Shown in pieces: positions 1 through 9,247 of a stretch of DNA of 64,000 nt. The position numbers were made by a program, and so were the translations under genes. Numbering within the stretch: the first letter of the stretch is position 1; each line of letters opens with the position of its first letter. A model generated the notes under the pieces. The model saw only the letters and a list, made by a program, of their open reading frames with translations, searched no databases and was not told the origin of the DNA. The stretch is from AP-15 sp963777435 (GTDB taxonomy: Bacteria > Pseudomonadota > Alphaproteobacteria > ATCC43930 > CGMCC-115725): contig CAVZQT010000002.1 of the NCBI GenBank assembly GCA_963777435.1, forward strand, positions 682,001-746,000, given 5' to 3'.

Positions 1-769
1 CCATCTGTTCCGTAATGGATGGGCCGCCAAACGATTGGCCGAGAGAGCCGATCTGGTCATCGTCGGCAACAATTGGCTGGCCGAGGCGTGGGGGCGATGG
101 CATGCAAAGGTTGAGATTTTGCCGACGCCTGTCGATACCGGCTCGTATCATGTGCAACCGCTGCCCGGCGCGCCGTCTATCGGTTGGATCGGTTCCTCTG
201 GCAATTTGCGGTATCTCGAGGCCATAGCGCCGGCGCTGGCTGAGGTCGCTCGCCGCTTCCCCGCCGTATCGATCGCGGTGTGCAGCGAGCGACCGCCTCG
301 GCTTCCCGGTCTGCCGGTCCGTTACGTGCCGTGGTCGGCCGCCGTTGAAGACGAATTTCTGGGTTCGCTCACCATCGGGATCATGCCGCTTTCGGATGGG
401 CCATGGGAGCGCGGCAAGTGCAGCTTCAAAATGCTGCAATACATGGCTGCTGGCCGTCCTTGCGTCGCGTCGCCGGTGGGCATGAACGGCGATGTGCTGG
501 GTCAGGGCGAGGTCGGATTGGCGGCAACCACTCAGGACGAATGGATCGCGGCGCTATCGAGCCTTCTCGCCGATCGCCGTGCCACCGAAACTTTGGGCTT
601 GGCCGGCCGCGCCCTCGTTGAAAACCGGTACAGCCTTAGTGTTCTGGCGCCGCGATGGGCAGGAATCTTCCGCCGGACTCGCCCGATTGTGAACACTACC
701 CTAAGCTATCGCTTCTGCGCGGCTCCAGGACGGCACCGTCGAGAGCAGCAGGAGAGGACCGGAGCATGA
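1..769 (+). CDS. Glycosyltransferase, C-terminal part (5' end outside window)
   Basis: The open frame runs in from the left edge (codons start at base 2), so only about 255 C-terminal residues are seen. The text resembles the nucleotide-sugar-binding half of a GT-B glycosyltransferase: a Rossmann-like start (IGWIGSSGNLRYL), then KMLQYMAAGRPCVASPVGMN, the usual place where the donor sugar nucleotide is gripped. It probably adds a sugar to a surface polysaccharide at the cytoplasmic face of the inner membrane. Its stop overlaps the next start as ATGA, so it is translationally coupled to the exporter permease. The acceptor and sugar cannot be read from the sequence. Confidence 0.8.
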   Translation, partial: HLFRNGWAAKRLAERADLVIVGNNWLAEAWGRWHAKVEILPTPVDTGSYHVQPLPGAPSIGWIGSSGNLRYLEAIAPALAEVARRFPAVSIAVCSERPPRLPGLPVRYVPWSAAVEDEFLGSLTIGIMPLSDGPWERGKCSFKMLQYMAAGRPCVASPVGMNGDVLGQGEVGLAATTQDEWIAALSSLLADRRATETLGLAGRALVENRYSLSVLAPRWAGIFRRTRPIVNTTLSYRFCAAPGRHRREQQERTGA

Positions 770-1605
770 CATCACAGGCTGTTATTGATCACCGTGCCGC
801 AACGCCCGTGCGCTCGGGGCACGCGATCGCCGCGGTCGCCGATCTTTTCGAAGGCCTGTCAAAGAGCTGGCTGTGGATGACGTTGGCCCATCAGGACTTG
901 AAGCTGCGCTACCGCGGCTCCATCCTCGGCCCTTTTTGGCAAACGATCACAACCGCTATGATGATCGGTGGTATGGGCTTTATTTACGCGAAGTTGTTTC
1001 ACACGACGATGGAAGGATATTTCCCGCTACTGGCAACGGGTTTGGTGTTTTGGCAATTCGCTTCCGGAATGATCACCGAAGGTTGCAGCACTTTTTTTTC
1101 CCAACAAGGGATTATACAGCAAGTCAGGCTGCCGTTTTCGCTTCATGCTTATCGCCTCGTATATCGCAACCTCCTGATATTGGCGCACAATTTTATTATT
1201 ATTCCCATTGTCCTGATTATCTACCCGCCACCGATCACATGGCTGCGCCTGCTGGAGCTCGGCCCAGGCTTGGCATTGATTCTGCTAAATGGCCTCTGGA
1301 TAAGTATCCTGCTTGGCATGATCAGTGCCCGGTTTCGTGATATTCCACCGATTGTGGCGAGTATTGTCCAAGTCGTCTTCTTTATGACTCCGATCTTTTG
1401 GCCGGCGGACGGATTGGGCTCGCATCGATGGGTGGCGCAGATCAACCCGATTTATGCCGCCATTGACGTCGTTCGCGCGCCATTATGCGGCCAGCCGAAC
1501 GAGCCGTATTCGTGGTCGATCCTGCTTGCTGTCACTGTGCTCGGATGTGTTGCCAGCTTCGCGTTCTTCGCTCGCTTCCGCACACGCATCGCCTTTTGGG
1601 TCTGA
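766..1605 (+). CDS. ABC-2 type polysaccharide/O-antigen exporter permease (Wzm-like)
   Basis: A 279-residue polytopic inner-membrane protein. The N-terminal RDLKxRYRGS-like segment (here HQDLKLRYRGSILGPFWQTI) is the hallmark of Wzm/KpsM-type permeases. About six hydrophobic segments follow, with the typical late MTPIFWPADGL and INPIYAAIDVVRAPL motifs. It should form the membrane channel through which a lipid-linked polysaccharide is exported with the ATPase encoded 5 bp downstream. The start ATG at 766 is preceded by GGAGAGGACCGGAG and overlaps the upstream stop. An in-frame start at 655 would add a non-homologous stretch and was rejected. Confidence 0.93.
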   Translation: MTSQAVIDHRAATPVRSGHAIAAVADLFEGLSKSWLWMTLAHQDLKLRYRGSILGPFWQTITTAMMIGGMGFIYAKLFHTTMEGYFPLLATGLVFWQFASGMITEGCSTFFSQQGIIQQVRLPFSLHAYRLVYRNLLILAHNFIIIPIVLIIYPPPITWLRLLELGPGLALILLNGLWISILLGMISARFRDIPPIVASIVQVVFFMTPIFWPADGLGSHRWVAQINPIYAAIDVVRAPLCGQPNEPYSWSILLAVTVLGCVASFAFFARFRTRIAFWV

Positions 1606-1610
1606 TCGCC

Positions 1611-2471
1611 GTGTCGTTCCTGCGTCTGCGCGAGGTTTCGGTCGAATTCCCGATTTATCAGGCCGGCAGTCGATCCCTCAAAAAGCTGCTGCTCGCCTCC
1701 TCGACTGGCGGAAATCTCGGCCGCGACGCCCATCATCGCATCAATGTGCGGGCCTTGACGGACGTCACGTTGGAGATCGGGGAGGGTGAGCGGTTCGCGA
1801 TCATCGGCCGCAATGGCGCGGGCAAGACGACATTGCTCAAAGTTCTTGCCGGAATTTACGAGCCGACCCGCGGGCGATTTACCGCCTCGGGAAAAATTTC
1901 GTCGCTGCTCGACGTCCAAGTCGGGCTTAACCTCGATGCGACCGGGCGCGAAAATATCATTTTGCGCGGCATGTATATGGGCATTCACCCCTATGAAATG
2001 CGCGAGCGCGCGGCCGAAGTGGCCGAGTTCACCGAGCTCGGGGAATACCTCGATATGCCGGTTCGTACCTATTCGGCCGGGATGATGGTGCGCCTCGCCT
2101 TCGCCGCGTCCACCTGCGTCCCGCCGCACATTCTGATCATGGACGAATGGCTGAACGCTGGAGACGCGCAATTTCTCGAGAAGGCGCAGCGCCGGGTCGA
2201 GGCCTTTGTCCGCACTTCGAGCATTCTCGTCCTTGCCTCACACTCGTTGGAGTTGGTCAAGCGATGGTGCAGCCGCGGGATTTTGCTGCAACACGGGCGC
2301 ACTATTGCGATCGGCCCAATCCAGGAGATCATTGCTGCATATCGAGAGTTTTCCGAAGTCGGGGCCGCTCAGGACCGCCATCCCCGTCTGGATTTTGAGA
2401 GGTTACTGGAGCCCGCCGAAGCAGTTGACGGCCCACCAGCCCCACTCGGATCGGATGACGGGGCCCCGTAG
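1611..2471 (+). CDS. ABC transporter ATP-binding protein for polysaccharide export (Wzt-like)
   Basis: A 286-residue ATPase that should power the adjacent permease. Walker A is GRNGAGKTT, the signature motif is degenerate (YSAGMMVRL, as usual in Wzt/KpsT/TagH proteins), and Walker B is ILIMDEW followed by LNAGD. The H-loop is LASHS. The protein ends soon after the nucleotide-binding domain, so it lacks the long C-terminal carbohydrate-binding domain of some Wzt proteins. This suggests chain-length-independent export. GTG at 1611 gives the expected N-terminus (SFLRLREVSVEFPIY). Longer in-frame starts lie inside the permease gene. Confidence 0.92.
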   Translation: MSFLRLREVSVEFPIYQAGSRSLKKLLLASSTGGNLGRDAHHRINVRALTDVTLEIGEGERFAIIGRNGAGKTTLLKVLAGIYEPTRGRFTASGKISSLLDVQVGLNLDATGRENIILRGMYMGIHPYEMRERAAEVAEFTELGEYLDMPVRTYSAGMMVRLAFAASTCVPPHILIMDEWLNAGDAQFLEKAQRRVEAFVRTSSILVLASHSLELVKRWCSRGILLQHGRTIAIGPIQEIIAAYREFSEVGAAQDRHPRLDFERLLEPAEAVDGPPAPLGSDDGAP

Positions 2472-2671
2472 ACCGACCAAACGCGGCCGCCTCGTGCGCA
2501 GTTCTGCGGATCATCAGGATCATAGGGCGACCGCAGGGTAGTAACCTCACGAACCGGCGATTCAGCACTCTGAAGGGAATCTGGTTACCCAGCGGGCAAA
2601 CCTTTGCGATCCGCGGGGGCTCAATCACCTCGACTAACCTCTGGCAATTTGCCTTCGCGGAGAGGCGCATC

Positions 2672-4009
2672 GTGAACTTACACTTTGGGGGCCTAAATCA
2701 GCAATCGTCGGGGCATCTCGCCCCCTCGATATCTGCTACCGGAAATCCATTTTGGGAATGCTCAGCCTATATCGGCTTTTTCATCCTTGTCGTATTTGCA
2801 AAATCCCCGGAAATCCTAATACACCCTCGATTCTGGGCCGAGGAAGGCGCAGTCTTTTACATAAATTTTTTACATCTTTCCTTTTTGCATAGTATTTTAT
2901 TTGTTAAGTCCGGCGCAATTCAACTACTGACTAATATTATCGTTTACCTGTCGACCGAAGCTCCGGTAACCGCTGCACCAGCCGTGACTACCTACCTGTC
3001 GTTTGGGTTCCAAATAATCGTAATACTTCAACTTTTCCTGTTTGCCCGAGCGTACAACCTCACACGGCAGGCGGGACTTCTATTGGTTGCAGCAGTGTCG
3101 TTTCTACCCCAATCCTTTGAGGTTTGGCTCAATTCGACCAACCTCCAATGGATTGCCGGGCTTTCGGCGCTGCTGATCTTCGCAATGCCCGCTTGCTGGA
3201 TCACGCGACATTACAGGATGGCGGCGACTTGGTGTTTTCTCTGCGGGCTTGCCGGCGTACCCGCTACAATATTGGTTCCAGTATTTGTCTGTAGGGCGAT
3301 AATAGAACGTTCGGTCCCGCTTGCCGTAATAACGCTCGCTTTGGGATTGTCAGCAATTGTACAGCTAGCTGTTCTTAAATCTGTCGGAGGGGAGCCGCGA
3401 CCTTATCGCATCGACTTATACGTTCTAACCGTTCCGCTGTTGTTACAGTCGGTTCTGTCGCCGCTACTATCGGCCGATGTAGCCGATCGCATCGGTCGCC
3501 TCATCTTAAGCCCAAATCCAAGGGTCCATGTGGTATCATCGGCCGTATCGATGGTCGGCGGGCTTGGCATAATCGGACTGGTGATGCTGGCCGCATCGAG
3601 CGCCCGCCGCAGCTTTGTTCAAATCTGGCTTATCATGTTTGCCTGGGCCTTTGTATCAATGATCCAAAATTTCGGCTCGATTTCTCCTGGTCCGGAAGAA
3701 TTTTCAGGATGGGTTGGTGGCCGATACTTCCTGTTTGGTGCTGTCTGCTTTTGCCTCTTGTTGGCGTGGGGTACATCCGCCCGATATATGCTTGGACGCA
3801 TTCTTTCCATCGGACTGCTTTGGGCCATGGTCGTAAGCGGCATCTACACGATCAGCTTCAGCCAGTGGCCGAGCGGGATGCTGCATGGGCCGCGATGGCG
3901 CAGCCAAATAGAAAAATGTTCAGCGAGCCAGACCTGCCGCATCAAAATTTGGCCCGATCCCTGGTTTGTTGAAATCGAAAAGCCAGTGGGTGTCAGGAAC
4001 GCAGGATAA
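2672..4009 (+). CDS. Polytopic inner-membrane protein, possible GT-C-like transferase
   Basis: A 445-residue protein with roughly ten hydrophobic segments. Near residue 50 it has HPRFWAEEGAVFYINF, resembling the FWAEDG motif of large membrane proteins from polysaccharide loci. No catalytic motif can be assigned with certainty. The GTG start follows GGAGAGG by six bases. Its GC content is visibly lower than that of the flanking genes, and codons such as ATA, CTA and TTA are common, which suggests transfer with the sugar locus. A role in surface glycan assembly is inferred only from its position after the exporter genes. Confidence 0.7.
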   Translation: MNLHFGGLNQQSSGHLAPSISATGNPFWECSAYIGFFILVVFAKSPEILIHPRFWAEEGAVFYINFLHLSFLHSILFVKSGAIQLLTNIIVYLSTEAPVTAAPAVTTYLSFGFQIIVILQLFLFARAYNLTRQAGLLLVAAVSFLPQSFEVWLNSTNLQWIAGLSALLIFAMPACWITRHYRMAATWCFLCGLAGVPATILVPVFVCRAIIERSVPLAVITLALGLSAIVQLAVLKSVGGEPRPYRIDLYVLTVPLLLQSVLSPLLSADVADRIGRLILSPNPRVHVVSSAVSMVGGLGIIGLVMLAASSARRSFVQIWLIMFAWAFVSMIQNFGSISPGPEEFSGWVGGRYFLFGAVCFCLLLAWGTSARYMLGRILSIGLLWAMVVSGIYTISFSQWPSGMLHGPRWRSQIEKCSASQTCRIKIWPDPWFVEIEKPVGVRNAG

Positions 4010-4204
4010 AGTCGTCTTCAACTACTCGAATCGAGCCTCCCGAGCCGCCACGCTGAGTGGTCCGATCCGCTCACATTTATGGTCTGTGGGATAGGCGCGG
4101 TCGCAGCGGCTTGCGGCGCCGACTGCTGGCCGGATCAGCGAGAAAAGAAGCACCTGCTTTCGGAGCCAAGTCCAGCTCCACTTGAAAATGCGGCCGACGC
4201 CGGC

Positions 4205-6310
4205 CTACTCAATGGGTGCGCGGGCCAGGTTCGGCGAAAGGGTTGCCGTGTGTAACGCCGTCCGGTGCCGGAGCCGGGCGATCGGCTGGGTGGCGTCGGC
4301 GAGCCAGTGCGCGGTGTCGCGATCGACCAGTGGCGTCAGGGTGTCGCGGACGCGGGCGTGGTAAGTGTCGAGCCAGTCGATTTCCTCGTCGTCGAGTAGT
4401 GTCGGCTCGACGAGGTTGCGGTCGATCGGCGCCAAGGTGAGGGTTTCGAAACCCATCATATCGCGCTCGCCGCTGCCCTCAACCGGCTGGACCAGCACCA
4501 AATTCTCGATGCGGATGCCGTACGCGCCGGTTTTGTAATATCCGGGCTCGTTCGAGATGATCATGCCCGGCAATAAGGGCTGGGTGCTCGCCGCCTTTGA
4601 AATGCGCTGCGGCCCCTCATGCACGCCGAGATAGCTGCCGACCCCGTGCCCGGTGCCGTGATCGTAATCGAGCCCGGCCTGCCACAACCCACGCCGGGCA
4701 AAGGCGTCGAGTTGGGTCCCGGTGGTGCCTTTCGGATAGCGCGCCAAGGCCAACGCGATATGGCCCTTCAGCACGCGGATAAAACGGTCTCGCATCTCCT
4801 GGGTCGGCTCGCCGATCGCGATCGTGCGCGTCACATCGGTGGTGCCGTCGAGATATTGCGCGCCTGAATCGAGCAGATAGAGGCTGCCGGGTTCGAGGCG
4901 TTTTTCGGTCTCGGGCATCGCCCGGTAATGGACGATCGCACCGTTCGAGCCGGCACCCGAGATGGTCGGAAAGCTTAGGTCGCGAAAATATTCGCCCTCG
5001 CGGCGAAAGGCTTCGAGCCGGTCGCTGGCGGCAATTTCAGTGAGGCCGCCCTTCGGCGCCTCGCGCGCGAGCCAGGCGAGAAAACGCGTCAGAGCGGCAC
5101 CGTCGCGGCGGTGGGCGGCGCGGGTGCCGGCAATCTCGACTGGGTTCTTGCACGCTTTTGGCAACACGCAGGGATCGGCGGCGCGGTGGATCTTGGCTCT
5201 GGCCCGTTCGAGCTGGTCGAAGATCCAGGCGGCGGCAGTCGCCGGATCGGCTTGCACCCTCGCGCCCTCGGCGGTGAGCGCGTCGAGTGCCGGGCCCAAT
5301 TTCTCGGGTGGCAAGACCGTCACGGCATCGCCGAGATGGCGTTCGAGACCGGGCGCCAATTTGCGCCGGTCGATAAACAGCGCAACGCCGGCGTCATTTC
5401 GCAGGATCGCAAACGATAACGGCAGCGGCGTGTGCGGCACGTCGCCGCCGCGGATGTTGAGCAGCCACGCGATCAATTCGGGCATCGTCAAGACAGCCGC
5501 TGCGACCCCTTCCTCGGCGAGGCCGCGGGCGAGGCGCTCGCGCTTGGATTGCGCTGTTTCGCCGGCAAAGGTGTCGGGATGGGGGACGACCGGCGCCAAG
5601 GGTGCGGCCGGTTGGTCCTGCCAGACCCGGTCCAGCGGGTTGCCGTCGGCCGCGCGCAGGCTGGCGCTGGCCTTCTCGGCCGCAGCACGAAAGCGCTCGA
5701 CCTCATTGGGCGTGTGCAGCCAGGGATCGTAGCCGAGGGTTTCGCCCGCTTTCAGCGCATTGCCGAGCCAGCGCGCCGGCGGCTCCTCGATCAAATGATG
5801 GATTTCGAACAGATTGGTGTCGACCTGCTGTGCAGCCTGCAATGTGTAGCGGCCATCGACAAACAATGCCGCGCGCCCGCGCAACACGATTGCAAGCCCG
5901 GCCGAGCCGGTGAAGCCGGTCAGCCACGCCAGGCGCTGGCCGCGCGGCGGAACATATTCTCCCTGATGCTCGTCCGAGCGCGGCGCGATAAAGCCGTCGA
6001 GCCCGCGCCCCGCTAATTCCCGGCGCAGAGATGCGAGTCGGTCGGCGCGCGACAACCGCGCGAAATCCTCGCGGGCGAGCCCGTCCCTATATGTGACGGC
6101 CATCTCCGCCTTGAGCTGTTCGAGCGCCCGGGCCAATGCCGGCGGCATTGGATCGGCGACGAGGCAGTGCCATTCGGCGCCAACCTCGGCGGGTGCGCCG
6201 AGCACGCCCTTGATCAGCGCGCGGGCGCCTTCCGGGTCATAGGTCGAGCCGGCCTCGCGCAGCAGATGGCCCAGCACAGCACTTTCGGGGACCGATTGAT
6301 TGGTGCTCAT
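4205..6310 (-). CDS. Xaa-Pro aminopeptidase family protein (peptidase M24B) with N-terminal extension
   Basis: A 701-residue cytoplasmic metallopeptidase expected to release N-terminal residues that precede proline. The C-terminal pita-bread domain shows all five dinuclear-metal ligand regions: the two aspartates in LLDSGAQYLDGTTDVTRT, the histidine in HGTGHGVGSYLGVHEGP, and the glutamates in GMIISNEPGYY and IRIENLVLV. Creatinase-like N-terminal domains precede it (DGFIAPRSDEHQGEYVP). About 75 residues before the usual family start form an extra segment. ATG at 6310 is the first start compatible with the promoter region. A still longer frame up to 6646 runs into the divergent DUF1127 gene and was rejected. 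Confidence 0.9.
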   Translation of the reverse strand: MSTNQSVPESAVLGHLLREAGSTYDPEGARALIKGVLGAPAEVGAEWHCLVADPMPPALARALEQLKAEMAVTYRDGLAREDFARLSRADRLASLRRELAGRGLDGFIAPRSDEHQGEYVPPRGQRLAWLTGFTGSAGLAIVLRGRAALFVDGRYTLQAAQQVDTNLFEIHHLIEEPPARWLGNALKAGETLGYDPWLHTPNEVERFRAAAEKASASLRAADGNPLDRVWQDQPAAPLAPVVPHPDTFAGETAQSKRERLARGLAEEGVAAAVLTMPELIAWLLNIRGGDVPHTPLPLSFAILRNDAGVALFIDRRKLAPGLERHLGDAVTVLPPEKLGPALDALTAEGARVQADPATAAAWIFDQLERARAKIHRAADPCVLPKACKNPVEIAGTRAAHRRDGAALTRFLAWLAREAPKGGLTEIAASDRLEAFRREGEYFRDLSFPTISGAGSNGAIVHYRAMPETEKRLEPGSLYLLDSGAQYLDGTTDVTRTIAIGEPTQEMRDRFIRVLKGHIALALARYPKGTTGTQLDAFARRGLWQAGLDYDHGTGHGVGSYLGVHEGPQRISKAASTQPLLPGMIISNEPGYYKTGAYGIRIENLVLVQPVEGSGERDMMGFETLTLAPIDRNLVEPTLLDDEEIDWLDTYHARVRDTLTPLVDRDTAHWLADATQPIARLRHRTALHTATLSPNLARAPIE

Positions 6311-6445
6311 GATCAGTTCCTCATCTGGCACGCTTACATATTCAGAACCCCGACATGGCTGATTTGCAACAACTTCGCTCGTTGATGTTGCGATCCAACC
6401 CCATCTTGGTTGCAGTGCAGCAAAAGCCACGCACGGGAGATAAGT

Positions 6446-6706
6446 ATGTCCATTCTCAACCTTTTCATCACAGCCGGCCGAGCCCTCGCCGATTGGCGGC
6501 GGCGCCAGCGCGCCTATTCCGAACTGATGGCGCTCGACGACCGCTCGCTCGCTGATATCGGCATTCGCCGCTCGCAAATCCGCAATTTGATCGAGGGCGA
6601 TGGCGTCCGCGGCACCGACGCGGAACCCCTCCCCTCGCCTGAACAAGCGGGGTTTTGGTCGGCGGAAGCCCGGCTGACCGGTCTGTCCACCCGCTCGGGT
6701 CTATAA
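6446..6706 (+). CDS. DUF1127 small protein
   Basis: An 86-residue basic protein carrying the DUF1127 core: an aromatic/arginine helix (WRRRQRAYSELMAL) followed by DDRSLADIGIRRSQI. ATG at 6446 follows GGGAGA at six bases and is preferred over upstream in-frame codons. DUF1127 proteins are very common in alphaproteobacteria. Some bind RNA and affect phosphate and carbon metabolism or small-RNA turnover, but the role of this member is unknown. The tail after residue 50 (proline- and serine-containing) is not part of the domain. It is divergent from the aminopeptidase gene. Confidence 0.85.
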   Translation: MSILNLFITAGRALADWRRRQRAYSELMALDDRSLADIGIRRSQIRNLIEGDGVRGTDAEPLPSPEQAGFWSAEARLTGLSTRSGL

Positions 6707-6717
6707 GTGGGATCGCG

Positions 6718-7617
6718 CTAACACGCCGCCACTTTTGAGGCTGAGCCGGCCCGCAGGATCAGGGTCGACCAGCCGTCGATGACGATCCGTTCCTCTAGAG
6801 CGAAGCCAAGCGAGCAATGCGGGGCCAGCACGATCGCTTCCTGCCGCCGCAACAAACCCGACAACACTGCGCGGCCACCAGGAGCCAAATGCCGCGCGAG
6901 ATCGGCGGCCATGACCGCCAGCGGCCGCGCCAAAATATTCGCCAAAATCAAATCATAGCCATCCCGCCGCAGCGCACCGCTGCGATAGCCGGCCGAGTGT
7001 TCGACCCGCACCAATCTCGCAACCCCGTTGCGGGCGACATTATGGCGGGCGACGTCTACCGAGCCGGCATCGATGTCGCTGGCCAGCACCGGACGGCGCA
7101 ATAGTTTCGCAGCGGCGATCGCCAAGATACCGGTACCTGTGCCGATGTCGAGCGGACGCCGTATCGGCCGCCGTTTTGCCAGCGCCTCTAGCGCCGACAG
7201 GCAGCCGCGGGTCGAGGGGTGCTCACCAGTGCCGAACGCGGTCGCGGCATCGAGCATAATGCCGATTGTGCCAGCCGGGACCTCGCCGCGGTAATGCGAG
7301 CCATAAACAAAAAACCGCCCCACCCGTAGCGGCGGAAACGCGAGTTGGTTTTCGGCGAGCCAGTCGCGGGCGGCGAGCTTCTCTTCGTGAAGTTGGCGCA
7401 ACTCGCCGCCGAGGGCCGCAGCGGCGAGCGCGAGCCGCGCCGACAGCGCCGGCGTCAGTACCGCCGATTGGGGATAGGCTTCGAGCCGCCATTCCTCGGG
7501 CGAGGTTTCAAAAGCTGAAACCGTCCCCGCCGCCTCATCAAGGGCTTGCAGCACCGCTTCCGCCGCAGCGACGCCCCGCACCTGGGCAACGATATGAAAG
7601 ACGGACGCAGTTACCAT
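6718..7617 (-). CDS. prmA: Ribosomal protein L11 methyltransferase
   Basis: A 299-residue SAM-dependent methyltransferase that trimethylates ribosomal protein L11. The diagnostic AFGTGEHPSTRGCL precedes motif I (LDIGTGTGILAIAA). The catalytic-type motif is NILARPL (NIL in place of the more general NPPY). The N-terminal substrate-recognition domain occupies about residues 1-110. ATG at 7617 gives MVTASVFHIV, a normal family start. It lies 30 bp downstream of dnaB on the same strand and may be cotranscribed with it. Confidence 0.95.
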   Translation of the reverse strand: MVTASVFHIVAQVRGVAAAEAVLQALDEAAGTVSAFETSPEEWRLEAYPQSAVLTPALSARLALAAAALGGELRQLHEEKLAARDWLAENQLAFPPLRVGRFFVYGSHYRGEVPAGTIGIMLDAATAFGTGEHPSTRGCLSALEALAKRRPIRRPLDIGTGTGILAIAAAKLLRRPVLASDIDAGSVDVARHNVARNGVARLVRVEHSAGYRSGALRRDGYDLILANILARPLAVMAADLARHLAPGGRAVLSGLLRRQEAIVLAPHCSLGFALEERIVIDGWSTLILRAGSASKVAAC

Positions 7618-7647
7618 TGCCAAGCTACGATCAGAACCGAGGACCAA

Positions 7648-9174
7648 TTACGCGCTCTCCGGCGTGTAATCGGGGCCCGCGAAATTGTCGAATTTGGTTG
7701 TTTCGGCCTCGAAATGCAGCCGTACCGTGCCGATCGGGCCATGCCGCTGCTTGGCGATGAGGATCTCGGCGGTGCCGTAGACCTCGTTGTAGCGGCTTTG
7801 CCAGCGTTCATAGCGGTCGTTGTATTTGTCATCGGTTTCGTCAGGCCGGCGCAGCGGCTGGCCACGCGATAGATAATATTCCTCACGAAAGATAAACATG
7901 ACGACATCGGCATCCTGCTCGATCGAGCCCGATTCGCGCAAATCGGCAAGCATCGGCCGCTTGTCCTCGCGCGCCTCGACTGCACGCGACAATTGCGATA
8001 GCGCCAATACCGGGACGTTCAACTCTTTAGCAAGCGCCTTTAGCCCGCGGGTGATGTCGGAAATCTCCTGCACCCGGTTCTCGAGCGAGCGCACCTGCAC
8101 CGAGGGCCGCAGCAATTGCAGATAATCAACCACGATCAGGCCAAGGCCCTGCTGGCGCATCAGCCGGCGGGCGCGGGTGCGCAATGACGAGACGCTGAGC
8201 GCCGGGGTGTCGTCGATAAAGAATTTGAGTGATTGCAGCTGATGGCTCGCTTGCAGAAAGCGGTCAAAATCCTCCCGGCTTACATCGCCGCGACGGATGC
8301 GATCAGAGCTGACGCCCAATTCTTCTGCGAGCATGCGGGTGGCGAGCTGCTCGGCCGACATTTCGAGCGAAAAGAAACCGACGACCGCGCCGTCTTCGGC
8401 GATTGTGCGGCCATCGGGACCGATCACGGGCTGGTAGGCGCGCACCGCGTTGAACGCGATATTGGTAGCCAACGCGGTTTTGCCCATCGACGGCCGGCCT
8501 GCGAAAATCACCAAATCCGAGGGATGCAGGCCGCCAAGCTTGCGGTCGAGATCGATAAATCCGGTCGCGACGCCGACGGTTTTGCCGCTTTTCTTGAACG
8601 CTGCCTCGGCGCTGTCGATCGCGTTCGACAATGCGGCGCTGAAGGCGCGGAAGCCGCCTTCGCTCTGTCCGGAGGTCGCGAGATCGAACAGTTTTTTTTC
8701 GGCGCGTTCGATCTGGTCCACCGCATGGTCGTCGAGGTCCTGGCGGAACGCGTCGTTAACGATGTCTTCGCCGAGAACGATCAGCTGGCGACGCAGATAG
8801 AGATCATGGATGTGCCGGCCGTAATCCTCGGCGTTGATGATTGTCACCGCCGCGCCGGCGAGCCGGGCGAGGTATTGTGCGCCGCCAATTTCAGTGAGCG
8901 CACCGTCCTGGTCGAACAGGTTTTTAAGGGTAACGGGATTGGCGATCTGGCCGCGCTCGACCAATTTGCCGATCGCTGCGTAAATACGGGCGTGAACCGC
9001 GTTGCCAAAATGCTCCGGCAACAGGAATTCCGAGACCCGTGAATAAGCTGCGTTACTGATCAGGAGCGCACCCAGCAGGGCTTGCTCGGCGTCGTTATTA
9101 TAGGGCGGAATGCGGACCAATTCGGGATCGGTCACGCGCAATGGCGTGACTCGCGAGGCCATCATCGTTTCCAT
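7648..9174 (-). CDS. dnaB: Replicative DNA helicase DnaB
   Basis: A hexameric 5'-3' helicase that unwinds the replication fork. The N-terminal DnaB domain (PPYNNDAEQALLGALL) is followed by the RecA-like ATPase: Walker A GRPSMGKTALATN, Walker B LIVVDYLQLL, and the arginine-finger-side segment ADLRESGSIEQDADVV. About 508 residues, normal for alphaproteobacteria, and no intein. The start is ambiguous: 9174 (ATG without a clear Shine-Dalgarno) or 9165/9162 (ATG ATG after GGAAACG). The difference is only three or four residues. Confidence 0.97.
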   Translation of the reverse strand: METMMASRVTPLRVTDPELVRIPPYNNDAEQALLGALLISNAAYSRVSEFLLPEHFGNAVHARIYAAIGKLVERGQIANPVTLKNLFDQDGALTEIGGAQYLARLAGAAVTIINAEDYGRHIHDLYLRRQLIVLGEDIVNDAFRQDLDDHAVDQIERAEKKLFDLATSGQSEGGFRAFSAALSNAIDSAEAAFKKSGKTVGVATGFIDLDRKLGGLHPSDLVIFAGRPSMGKTALATNIAFNAVRAYQPVIGPDGRTIAEDGAVVGFFSLEMSAEQLATRMLAEELGVSSDRIRRGDVSREDFDRFLQASHQLQSLKFFIDDTPALSVSSLRTRARRLMRQQGLGLIVVDYLQLLRPSVQVRSLENRVQEISDITRGLKALAKELNVPVLALSQLSRAVEAREDKRPMLADLRESGSIEQDADVVMFIFREEYYLSRGQPLRRPDETDDKYNDRYERWQSRYNEVYGTAEILIAKQRHGPIGTVRLHFEAETTKFDNFAGPDYTPESA

Positions 9175-9247
9175 GACCAAAGGTATCACCGGCGATACGC
9201 CGAGGGCGCGCCCGGAAAGATGCACACCCTGTGGAAGGCGGGAGTTA

